Origin: Bryobacterales bacterium
Lineage (GTDB): Bacteria; Acidobacteriota; Terriglobia; Bryobacterales; Bryobacteraceae
DNA: 56,178 bases
Assembly (NCBI GenBank): GCA_016789785.1
Contig: JAEUQE010000022.1
Coordinates: forward strand, 1-56,178
Reading direction: 5' to 3'
A program made the translations under genes and the position numbers. The notes below the pieces were generated by a model. It worked only from the letters and a program-made list of their open reading frames with translations. It was not told where the DNA came from and did not search any database. Of this stretch, positions 27,831-35,334 are shown piece after piece; the first letter of the stretch is position 1, and each line of letters opens with the position of its first letter.

Positions 27831-28754
27831 TTACTCGTCAATCGAATCTTCGTTTCGCGACCGGAAGTAGGACCGGATATCGTCTCTGAGTTTGTGGCTG
27901 CGGTCGGTCAACTGCCACAAGCCCTGACAGTCGCGCTTCAGGTCGGCGTCCGGGTCGAAGCAATGGTCCACCAGGATCTTCCAGCGGTCATTGTATCCAC
28001 GGTCGCGTTTGCGGCCGTGCCAGTGGTGCAACAACAAGCCATTCACATAGCCAATGTTGCGTTTCACGCAAAGATTGGCCCGCTCCTGCCAGATCTGGAG
28101 CTTCTTACGATAGCGGCCGGATAGATTCGGGTGCATCGACATCTCGGCTTGCCCGATCAGCGCACATGCCATGTGGGTGTCGGCGGAGCCGAGGATTGCC
28201 CAGTCCACCAGGCCTCCGACGGCATCGACAAAGTCGCGGCGCGCCGCCCACGCGTATCCCGGATGCCAGTTGCGGAATGCGCCGTAGCCTTTCGGGTTGG
28301 GCTTTGGCTTCGGGTCGTTGTAGTAACTCCAGATGAACCCTCGCTGTAAGTCGCCCACGGGTTCATATTTTGCGTTCAGATCCTGCGCGTGGGTCCACAT
28401 CTGGACGACATGATAGTGCTGTAGCTGGTGGACGGTCTCGATCGCCCAGTCCGGCCGGGCGAACGCAATGTCGGCGTCGATCCAGGCCACATACTCCCAA
28501 TCGGGGGGAAGACGCTGAATGCCTAGGTTGATGAGGTTCTCTTTGTGCCAGAGTTCGTGGCCGGTACGGAACTGAATGTGCGCCGGGCAGGTGCAGCCGG
28601 TCACTTCGTGCGGCCTCTGGCCATAGGCCGCCTCCACCGTGGTTAGGAGTGCTCCGCTGTCGCGGACGTACTTTTCGAAGTTGCGATACAACTCGTAGCG
28701 GGAGCGGTACCGGCAGGGATTGGTAATGACAGCCACGACGTGTAGCGGCTTCAT
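27831..28754 (-). CDS. Putative GT-A fold glycosyltransferase
   Basis: 307 residues, soluble. The N terminus VVAVITNPCRYRSRYELYRNF is followed by a nucleotide-binding region and the DxD-type motif WIDADIAF (Asp93, Asp95), which coordinates the sugar-nucleotide metal in GT-A enzymes. GYAWAARRDFVDAVGGLVDWAILGSADTHM is the acceptor-side segment, and WHGRKRDRGYNDRW near residue 240 is a conserved tail. Several Cys occur (CTCPAH near 54-58). Donor and acceptor are unknown, and no other cell-wall or polysaccharide gene is adjacent. GAGGAGG lies five bases before the ATG, a strong ribosome site. Stands alone on this strand. Confidence 0.65.
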   Translation of the reverse strand: MKPLHVVAVITNPCRYRSRYELYRNFEKYVRDSGALLTTVEAAYGQRPHEVTGCTCPAHIQFRTGHELWHKENLINLGIQRLPPDWEYVAWIDADIAFARPDWAIETVHQLQHYHVVQMWTHAQDLNAKYEPVGDLQRGFIWSYYNDPKPKPNPKGYGAFRNWHPGYAWAARRDFVDAVGGLVDWAILGSADTHMACALIGQAEMSMHPNLSGRYRKKLQIWQERANLCVKRNIGYVNGLLLHHWHGRKRDRGYNDRWKILVDHCFDPDADLKRDCQGLWQLTDRSHKLRDDIRSYFRSRNEDSIDE

Positions 28755-29179
28755 GCGAACCTCCTCTCCGGCGGATGGCCGGAACGCGTATCAGAAATGC
28801 GATGTGTTTCGAGAAAACAGAAGCGTGTAATGAAGAAATGCTTCTCTGGCTCAAAGCTAGCACTCCCATTCCGGATGGAGCGCAAGGCGACGCTTGCAAG
28901 TAGCAGAAAAACAGGGAGATATTTCCTGGCCGGTTATGTGACTGAAAACCGGCCAATGTGCTTCGTACGTGGCGCGAGACCCGGGGAATGCCGCCCAGTC
29001 CCCTTCATTTCATTTTCGCCGGGAGCTTGCGTGGCGCCGCCATGACCCGGCTGATGCAACCTGATGTGGTGACAATTTTCCCAAAGAAAAATCTCCTTGT
29101 GTTTCAAGCGGATTGCGGTACTGCCGGCGCGAGTGAACGAAGGCGCCCCGCTCTAATCGAATCAGAAAGGAGACGCGGA
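28755..29179. other. Non-coding stretch upstream of the four-paralogue operon
   Basis: No convincing protein frame. It must hold promoters for the glycosyltransferase (left) and the operon (right), but no good pair of hexamers was seen. It includes the hairpin at 28927-28955 listed separately. Confidence 0.5.
28927..28955. repeat. Perfect 9-bp inverted repeat
   Basis: TGGCCGGTT and AACCGGCCA are separated by 11 bases. It lies about 225 bases before the first gene of the operon; operator or transcript hairpin are both possible. No T-run follows. Confidence 0.5.
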
Positions 29180-29512
29180 ATGAAGAACGCCTTGCGTGAG
29201 ATCGCCGGCGCGGCTGTGTGTGCGATTCCACGCGCACAACGAAGGCTCGACGAGCAGTGGAAGAGAGACGCTTGCGAGTGGACGAAGCTGCCGTGGTGCC
29301 CGGTGGCGCCGCTGCCAGTGCCATCTCGGATGATTCTGGCGGAGACTCGACTGGACCTGGCGCTGCGGATCCATGCGGACCGCGAACGGACGCTACGTGC
29401 CGCCGTCGCGAACATCGGATGGTTGCGGCGCTTCCAGCATTCCGCAATGTCCGATCAGAAGTTGATACTCACGGTTTGCCCGGTCGCATCCGGGCCAGGA
29501 GGGAGTGTATGA
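29180..29512 (+). CDS. Unknown protein, first of four mutually similar products
   Basis: 110 residues, no signal peptide. No firm family. An N-terminal helix (AVCAIPRAQRRLDEQW, residues 12-27) is followed by a strand AETRLDLALRIH near 54-65 and a closing strand KLILTVCPV near 94-102. The same order (AQxxL helix, xDLxxxx strand, terminal strand ending in Pro) recurs in the next three products, resembling the DUF2589 type. GGAG lies seven bases before the ATG, which decides the start. The last codons overlap the next gene by 4 bp (ATGA). Role unknown. Confidence 0.55.
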   Translation: MKNALREIAGAAVCAIPRAQRRLDEQWKRDACEWTKLPWCPVAPLPVPSRMILAETRLDLALRIHADRERTLRAAVANIGWLRRFQHSAMSDQKLILTVCPVASGPGGSV

Positions 29513-30099
29513 CAGCGAAGATGGAAGACTTCTTTGACTCCGTGCAGACGGTGCCGAAGATGCTCAGCGATCTGGCGCTCGCCGTGTCCACCGCACAGGG
29601 CAGATTGGACGATGACTATGTGTGCAACCTGAAGGAATTCGTCGCGATGCTCTCCACCTTGCGCGAGACCGGACTGAGCACGGATCAGCTCCTGGCATTG
29701 ATCCAGGGCCTCGCGCCGGCCCGCTTGCAGTTTACCGAAACGACAGTGGAAGTGCGTGCCGATTTGCAGATGAGTTCGCTGTCCGAACTCGGTGTGAGTG
29801 GGGAACTCGGGGTACGCGCGGGAATGTTCGCGGTTGCGTTGAATGCTTCCTACACCCGCCGCTATGGCTATGACCAGCGTGCGGCTGCCACCATCCGGTC
29901 CGTGATTCAGGCAGCGCCCCCCGCACCTGGTGTGATGGAACAACTCTTGCGCCCGGCAGTGGCTCCGCCCGGTGGGATTCTGCCCTCCACGGCGCGCTAT
30001 CGGGAACTCGCGGAAGTGTTGCGCGAGTTGCAGACCACGCTGGCGCCGCGGGATGCCACACCGCAGGATGGAGAACGGGCGCGCGAGGAAGGGAAGTAG
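29509..30099 (+). CDS. DUF2589-like protein, second paralogue
   Basis: 196 residues, soluble. The N-terminal helix MLSDLALAVSTAQGRLDDDY (about 18-37) is followed by a helical linker. The strands LQFTETTVEVRADLQMSSL (about 75-93) and GMFAVALNASYTRRYGYDQR come next, then TIRSVIQAAPPAPGVMEQLL. This last pattern of alternating strands ending in Pro-Pro and a terminal helix resembles DUF2589, a family without known function; the assignment is by eye and moderate. AGGAGGG precedes the ATG, which overlaps the previous stop. Two bases separate its stop from the next start, so the genes are clearly one operon. Confidence 0.6.
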   Translation: MTAKMEDFFDSVQTVPKMLSDLALAVSTAQGRLDDDYVCNLKEFVAMLSTLRETGLSTDQLLALIQGLAPARLQFTETTVEVRADLQMSSLSELGVSGELGVRAGMFAVALNASYTRRYGYDQRAAATIRSVIQAAPPAPGVMEQLLRPAVAPPGGILPSTARYRELAEVLRELQTTLAPRDATPQDGERAREEGK

Positions 30100-30101
30100 C
30101 C

Positions 30102-30839
30102 ATGTCCGAAGTACCTTCGACAGCGGCACAACTCTCCCTCTCTGCGCTTCTCACGCAAGTGTCGCAAGCCGTCATCGACGCGCAGGAGCAACTGAACACG
30201 CAATCCGCGGCATACAACCAGCAACTGCCGGCAGGCGTGCCGCCTGCGCACTTCGCGATTCCCGTGGCCCATGCCGACCTGCGCATGGGCTTTCGCAACC
30301 TTTCGGCGAAGGGAATGGATGTGGTGCTGTTTTCGAGCAAGGAGGAGAGGGAGAGCTATGGTGAGAGCAGTGTGAGCTTCGATCTTGTCGCGACGCCTCC
30401 GCCACCGGGATCGGGCGAAGCCACGGACCGCGTGACTGGCCATCGGGGTGTCGCCCGAAGTGTCGGCCGTGAGGCAGTGCTCGGCACCGTGGAGTCGCTG
30501 GTGCATTCGACTTCGTTGCATCCGAGCACGAAGCGGTCGATCCTCAGCCGGCGCGAGTCGGCGGTGATTGCGCGGTTGGATGAAGAGCGAGTGCTTGTGT
30601 TGTGGCCGTCGACGCCGCAGGGAGATGCGGAGTCCACCCAGTGGAACCAGATGAGTGTGTTCGTACTCAAAGGCTCCGCCTTCGATTCGTCGCTGTTCGA
30701 CGGCTCGCCGCCGGACGGATTTCTACGCCTCGCGCCGCGAAACGTGTTGCTCGACCGCGATCCGAAGCAGCTTGCCGATCTCGTGGAGGCGCTTGGCGAC
30801 TTGCTGCTCGCGCTTGCGCGGCGCTGCGATGAGAGGTGA
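30102..30839 (+). CDS. Third paralogue, two-domain protein of unknown function
   Basis: 245 residues, soluble. Domain 1 (1-105) repeats the operon's shared plan: helix LLTQVSQAVIDAQEQLN, then AIPVAHADLRMGFRN, then MDVVLFSS, then SFDLVATPPPPG. Domain 2 (about 140-245) has strands AVIARLDEERVLVLWPS and MSVFVLKGSAF, then a C-terminal helix ALGDLLLALARR; a similar second domain follows each copy in the next gene. The gene starts two bases after the previous stop and ends three bases before the next start. No catalytic motif, membrane segment or signal peptide is seen. Confidence 0.6.
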   Translation: MSEVPSTAAQLSLSALLTQVSQAVIDAQEQLNTQSAAYNQQLPAGVPPAHFAIPVAHADLRMGFRNLSAKGMDVVLFSSKEERESYGESSVSFDLVATPPPPGSGEATDRVTGHRGVARSVGREAVLGTVESLVHSTSLHPSTKRSILSRRESAVIARLDEERVLVLWPSTPQGDAESTQWNQMSVFVLKGSAFDSSLFDGSPPDGFLRLAPRNVLLDRDPKQLADLVEALGDLLLALARRCDER

Positions 30840-30842
30840 GAG

Positions 30843-32171
30843 ATGCGGAGTGCTGCTGCATCACTGCTGCCCTCCATGGCAGCGGCTCTTGTCGAGTTGC
30901 GGGGGCGATTGGACCAGGCGAGCCCTGCGAATGGACCGCTCTACAGCATTCCGAAGCTGGATGTGGATCTGAAGTTCGGGCTTCAGACGCAAAAACAAAA
31001 CCGGGTGACTTTGTTTCGAGGACCGAAGCGGCACTGGCAGCAGCATCAGCGTCTTCGATGCTGTTTCACTGCGGAGCCCATCGTGCAGGACCAGCTCGCA
31101 GCCACGCCTCGGTGGACCGTCACCACGCCGGAGTATCTGCTCGAAGTTGAAGCAGAGGTGCGAATCGCGCGAGAGGCCGCGGTCCAATTGGATGCAGGCC
31201 GGTGGCGTTATCGAGGAGCGGCGCAGGTGGAGCCTGGGGAAGTCAAGCGTGAGGCGGAACGAATCCGCGCTTCCATGGTCAACGCGGTGGAGGGCCGCGG
31301 CATGGTGGTGATGCGTGTAGCGCCCGAGGAATTCGTCATTGTGCGCGTGGCGGAAGATGCTCGGAATGACAGTGTCCTTCTCTATCGCCCCCTTGCCGGG
31401 GCGCCCGTCGACATCTTCCGCATGGAGAACGATCGTGACGAAACCATGCTTGTGGAGCCATTGGTGCGCTTACTTGCGGCTCTTCGCGGTACAGGAGTTC
31501 ACGTGTCGCCCTCTGACGACGTGCCAACACTCCGATGGGGCTGGAGTGGGTTCAACCTGTTGATGGAAGACCTGGTGGCCGGTTACGCGAACGCACTCGC
31601 GACACTCGCAACCTCCGCGGGCACGTCCTATCACGTACAGGGATTTGAGGCCGAACTCGTCTACTCATCCTGGAGCCGTGGGATGCAGGCGCTTTCCGCG
31701 GACCCATTCGACGCCGCCGATGAATGGATTCACAACCGTGTGAAGATCACCGCGAGCCCGTCTGGCCACTGCCGGGTGTCGTTGGTGTCACCTGAGTTCG
31801 TTCTGGATGGAAGCGCTCGCGATCTCCTGATCGCTCAGGCGGTGGAGGCGGCCAGTCAGATCGAACGTGCATTTCCATCGCGAGACTGTGCGGCGGCGAT
31901 TCGGGATCCACGGACGCATTCCGGTGTCGTAGCAGTGCTTTCCTATGAAGAGAAACCTCCGCGTCAGGGATTCGTCGTGGTTTGGCCAGCCCAGGGACGT
32001 GACCTCGTCTTCTCGTGTGCGAGCGACGGCCTCCGAATCACTGGAGTGGAGCCGGTTCTCGGCAAGGAGCAGTCCGCCGCCGAGGTGGTGCTGCATGACC
32101 GTCACTTCCAGGCGATCCACAACTTCTTTCGTGCCCTCCGGCTTTGGCGGACACGCTCTGCTCTGGAATAG
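30843..32171 (+). CDS. Fourth paralogue, internally duplicated protein
   Basis: 442 residues. It is two copies of the arrangement in the preceding product. Copy 1 has MAAALVELRGRLDQ, then SIPKLDVDLKFGLQ, then RVTLFRG, then CCFTAEPI, and a second domain VVMRVAPEEFVIVRVAED. Copy 2 has LVAGYANALATLATSAG, then YHVQGFEAELVYSS, then NRVKITASP, and a second domain VVAVLSYEEKPPRQGFVVVWPA. Thus the operon carries five copies of the first domain. GAGAGGTGAG precedes the ATG. No known enzyme motif is present, and the protein looks cytoplasmic. A multimeric shell, chaperone or binding role would suit a set of unequal paralogues, but that is speculation. Confidence 0.6.
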   Translation: MRSAAASLLPSMAAALVELRGRLDQASPANGPLYSIPKLDVDLKFGLQTQKQNRVTLFRGPKRHWQQHQRLRCCFTAEPIVQDQLAATPRWTVTTPEYLLEVEAEVRIAREAAVQLDAGRWRYRGAAQVEPGEVKREAERIRASMVNAVEGRGMVVMRVAPEEFVIVRVAEDARNDSVLLYRPLAGAPVDIFRMENDRDETMLVEPLVRLLAALRGTGVHVSPSDDVPTLRWGWSGFNLLMEDLVAGYANALATLATSAGTSYHVQGFEAELVYSSWSRGMQALSADPFDAADEWIHNRVKITASPSGHCRVSLVSPEFVLDGSARDLLIAQAVEAASQIERAFPSRDCAAAIRDPRTHSGVVAVLSYEEKPPRQGFVVVWPAQGRDLVFSCASDGLRITGVEPVLGKEQSAAEVVLHDRHFQAIHNFFRALRLWRTRSALE

Positions 32172-32247
32172 TTGCCTGCCCCTTGCAGAGCGTCGAGGAC
32201 GGTGATGCAATGTCTCCGTGTTATTCCTTTGACAAGGAGTCTTCCTC

Positions 32248-33258
32248 ATGCGATTGCTGCTACTCGTTCTGCTCCTGCTCATACCCGCCGTGATTCGTGG
32301 AGAGCGTAAGACTGGAAGCCCGATCGATAGTCTGCCCCGGCACACAGTGATCCTTACGCACTTCGGAGAGCGTGCCGACATCTCACCGGACAATCAGAGC
32401 ATTGCATTCATGAACAAGAGTTTCGGTGACGCCTTCGTCATCGATCTGAAGACGCGTATCGTTCGATGCCTCACATGCAACGTGCCCGGAGCGGCGTTCC
32501 TGCGGGTGATGCACCTGGCAACCGGTGACTACCTATTGATCGGGCCTGAGAGGTTCAAGGACATCCGCACCAGCCGTGGCCCGGACAACGAGTTGTGGTT
32601 CTTGAGCCGCAAGCCAGGCTCGAGGCCCGTGCGCTTGGATCAGAAGATGAGTGAAGGTGCGGCCGTATCAAAGACCAGCGCGAAGATCGCGTTCTCCGAG
32701 ACGCGCACGCAGTTTCCAGACATGGTGGAGGACTCGCGGCTCGTTATTGTCGAAGTGGATAGCAGTTCATCCGCGCCAAAGCTCATCAACCGGAGAGTGG
32801 TGTACCAGAGCAAGGATCGTGGATGCCGCCTGGAGGCGCAGGATTTCTACGACCAGGATCGGCGTATGACGTTCACCTGCTATGAGCCGAAGGGCATGGC
32901 GTCAGTGTGGTCCATGGATCTGAGCAATGGAGCATTGACGAACGAATCACAGAAGCCCGGCAGCTACAACGAAGTGGAAGGCATCTTTCCCGATGGCAAG
33001 TACACGTGCGTGGAAGCCGACCGGCAGATCGAAACGCTTGGCGGCGAAGGCGGATTCCGGCAAATCGACATCTGGAAACTGCGGCTCGGCAGTAACGGCA
33101 AGGACTTCGTGAGGCTGACCAACTTCAATGACCATGAGGGGTGGAAAGCGTCGAACCCCGTGGTCGCAACGAACGGGCAGTTCATGGCGTTTCAAATCGC
33201 GCGCACGCAGGATGAAGCGGGCGTAGGCTACGGCATCGTCATGATGAAGCTGCGGTAG
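32248..33258 (+). CDS. Secreted PD40/TolB-like propeller protein
   Basis: 336 residues. The signal peptide is MRLLLLVLLLLIPAVIRG. The mature part has recurring WD40-like beta-propeller (PD40) strands: RADISPDNQSIAFMNKSFGDAFVIDLKT, AKIAFSETRTQFPDMVEDSRLVIVEVD and SVWSMDLSNGALTN, with ANPVVATNGQFMAFQIA-type blade ends near the C terminus. Cys pairs in the middle (CLTC, and single Cys near 190 and 210) may form disulfides. The ATG is preceded by AAGGAG. It starts 76 bases after the four-paralogue operon on the same strand and may be its fifth member or a separate gene. Binding partner unknown. Confidence 0.65.
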   Translation: MRLLLLVLLLLIPAVIRGERKTGSPIDSLPRHTVILTHFGERADISPDNQSIAFMNKSFGDAFVIDLKTRIVRCLTCNVPGAAFLRVMHLATGDYLLIGPERFKDIRTSRGPDNELWFLSRKPGSRPVRLDQKMSEGAAVSKTSAKIAFSETRTQFPDMVEDSRLVIVEVDSSSSAPKLINRRVVYQSKDRGCRLEAQDFYDQDRRMTFTCYEPKGMASVWSMDLSNGALTNESQKPGSYNEVEGIFPDGKYTCVEADRQIETLGGEGGFRQIDIWKLRLGSNGKDFVRLTNFNDHEGWKASNPVVATNGQFMAFQIARTQDEAGVGYGIVMMKLR

Positions 33259-33283
33259 CCCACGCCGCCAGTGAGCCCTGCGG

Positions 33284-34345
33284 TCAACGCCGGCCAATCA
33301 GGATCGCGATGATGTTGCTTGTGCCGTCGGTGATGGTTTGCACAGCGCTGGCCGGTAGACCTGCCTGGCTGAGCGATGAGCCGCTGATGGCGCCGATGAC
33401 ACGATCGGAATCGCGCACACCAAACGCGCCGAAGCCCCCGCCGAATCCGCCGAATCCGAAGCCTCCGCCGAATCCGAAGCCACCACACGTCGAGAAGCCG
33501 AACTGCGTGAAGCAGGGTGTGGGGCTCATGCCGAATCCGAAGTTGCGCTCGGCGCCCGGCTTTGAGTCCTGCCAGACGGAGCCATCCTGGCTTTGGAACA
33601 GCGAAATCGGCAGACCTGGCGTCAACGGGCGGCGCAGCGGAAGCGCGACGGTGACGGGTTTTGCGAAGGTCACACCGTTGGACGGGCGCGGCTCGATGGA
33701 GACTTCGAAGAGGCCGCACCACCACGTGCCCGAGGCGCTGGAAGGCACGCGCCCATCTTCCACGTTCTGTCGCCGGAAGGTCAGTGTCATTGGGGAGTTC
33801 ACGGCATCCGCGGGAACAAAGAGAATCACGCCGGTGCCGCCGACAGGGACTGCCGTGTTCTCGCCTTGTGCGTTCAGTGTGCCGCGCCGGTCGAAGGTGA
33901 CAGAACCGAATTCCGCAGGAGGCATCAACGGCTCGGTGCTTGCGGGCAACTCGACGAATTCGGGCGCAGGGCGCTGGTAGGATACCGCGGCGGCGGGCGA
34001 TGCGGGAATCTCGCTGCGCGTTCCATCCAACTTGATGCGAAATGTGAACGGGCCCACCAGCGTGTCTGGTGCGATGGCCGGGATTCTCCAGGCCACGACA
34101 TTGTCGGCCACTCCCTCGTAACGCACGCCGCGCGGAACGTCGACGCTTTCCAGGAATCGGGCGCCGGCAGGCACCGCGCTGCTGATCGTGACATCCTCCA
34201 CCGCCTGCGTCCGCGTCGCCAGATAGACGCTGTAGAAAACAGTCCCGTCCGTATCAAACTGCCCCACCGATCTCAGTACCACCTGTGATGACTGGCCACT
34301 CAACACAGTCGTCGCCAGCAAACCCCAGAAACCCAGGTTTTTCAT
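33284..34345 (-). CDS. Secreted protein with Gly/Phe-rich segment
   Basis: 353 residues. The signal peptide ends near residue 17 (LLATTVLSGQS). The next 100 residues look like a DUF11/CARDB-type Ig domain (VEDVTISSAVPAGARFLESV, VAWRIPAIAPDTLVGPFTFRIKL). A ZU5-like beta-domain follows (GVILFVPADAVNSPMTLTF). Near 287-311 lies a low-complexity stretch of Gly and Phe (GFGFGG, GGFGGGFGAFG) after two Cys. The C terminus ends TDGTSNIIAILIGRR, which resembles the H-X-TGEG-like tails of Planctomycete/Acidobacteria exported proteins only loosely. GGAGGG precedes the ATG. Surface or matrix role likely, function unknown. Confidence 0.6.
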   Translation of the reverse strand: MKNLGFWGLLATTVLSGQSSQVVLRSVGQFDTDGTVFYSVYLATRTQAVEDVTISSAVPAGARFLESVDVPRGVRYEGVADNVVAWRIPAIAPDTLVGPFTFRIKLDGTRSEIPASPAAAVSYQRPAPEFVELPASTEPLMPPAEFGSVTFDRRGTLNAQGENTAVPVGGTGVILFVPADAVNSPMTLTFRRQNVEDGRVPSSASGTWWCGLFEVSIEPRPSNGVTFAKPVTVALPLRRPLTPGLPISLFQSQDGSVWQDSKPGAERNFGFGMSPTPCFTQFGFSTCGGFGFGGGFGFGGFGGGFGAFGVRDSDRVIGAISGSSLSQAGLPASAVQTITDGTSNIIAILIGRR

Positions 34346-34426
34346 GTCAAACCCTCCACTGTGAAGTGTAAGGGCGAATTGCGCAATCGGACCTAAGCGA
34401 CTGGTGAGGATTCGGTGAGCGTTCCG

Positions 34427-35326
34427 TCATGAACGCCGGCGCCCCCGATTCTCGGCGGCCCGGAGCGGAAAGTAGAGCGCCGTGTGATTCAACCCGTAAT
34501 CCGGGTTGATCGCGGTTGCCTGATAAATCTCAATTGCCGGTAGGCCGATTACCTTGTACTGCTTTAACCGCAGCAGTTCGCCGAAGACCGCTTCATAAGT
34601 TTCGGGAAGCGCTGCGTAGGGACCCACGTGAGTGGTGGAAGCGTGCGTGCCGCCTTCCAGCCGCTGATACCCAATGCGGCCCTCCGTCGCGAATGGGCCG
34701 GGAACATCAATGGCTGCGTCGAAGCGCAACAGGTGCGATGGTGTGGAGGAAGGCGGATCGTGCCCTATGCCGATCAGCAACTGGTGCGCCAAGCCACGGC
34801 GCTTGGCCCAATTTTCGAGTTGTGCCCACAGCGTAGGGTCAACCGACTCATACGGGCCGACGTGCCGGATGAACGCGAGATGCATGGCCCGCAGGTGGAC
34901 GATACGGAGTGCCGCACGTTCTGAAGGCTGACCGGACAGATCGGGCGCGCGCGGTGAGGATGTGCTGCGAACAACCGGCGTTCGGGCATCCGCGCGATAC
35001 TGCGAGGGCGCAACGCCGTAGTGATCGCGGAAGGCCCGGCTGAACGACGCGTGATTCGAGAATCCGCATTCCAGCGCGATGTCGATGACGCGATCGTCAT
35101 GCAGCATCAACCGGAATGCCGCCTGCTGTAGCCGCAGACGGAGAATGTACGCCTTCGCCGTTTCGCCCGTGGTCTGCCGGAACAAGCGATGCAAATGGAA
35201 TCGGGAGAGGCCGGCTTTCGCCGCGAGTGCATCCAGTGAAAGATCCGAATCAAGCTTGGCCTGGATGTGCACGAGCAGGGGTAGTATCGACTCAAGCGCC
35301 TTCGCCTTGGAATGAGCCACCAGCAT
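34427..35326 (-). CDS. AraC-type regulator with GyrI-like effector domain
   Basis: 299 residues. The N-terminal AraC DNA-binding domain has two helix-turn-helix units: LDALAAKAGLSRFHLHRLFRQTTGET and VIDIALECGFSNHASFSRAFRDHYGVAPSQYR. The C-terminal half (about 145-290) is a GyrI/SOUL-like small-molecule-binding domain (FIRHVGPYESV, STTHVGPYAALPETYEAVF). This layout is that of Rob/SoxS-like multidrug or AraC/GyrI regulators. The ATG at 35326 is eight bases after the stop of the PQQ dehydrogenase gene; a further in-frame start lies inside that gene and is less likely. The two genes probably form an operon. Confidence 0.8.
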   Translation of the reverse strand: MLVAHSKAKALESILPLLVHIQAKLDSDLSLDALAAKAGLSRFHLHRLFRQTTGETAKAYILRLRLQQAAFRLMLHDDRVIDIALECGFSNHASFSRAFRDHYGVAPSQYRADARTPVVRSTSSPRAPDLSGQPSERAALRIVHLRAMHLAFIRHVGPYESVDPTLWAQLENWAKRRGLAHQLLIGIGHDPPSSTPSHLLRFDAAIDVPGPFATEGRIGYQRLEGGTHASTTHVGPYAALPETYEAVFGELLRLKQYKVIGLPAIEIYQATAINPDYGLNHTALYFPLRAAENRGRRRS

Positions 35327-35334
35327 GGCGACGG

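Noticed and set aside
28797..29045. 82-codon frame between glycosyltransferase and operon
   Set aside because: No ribosome site, Arg/Pro/Ser-rich composition, no relative. The region is better read as control DNA.
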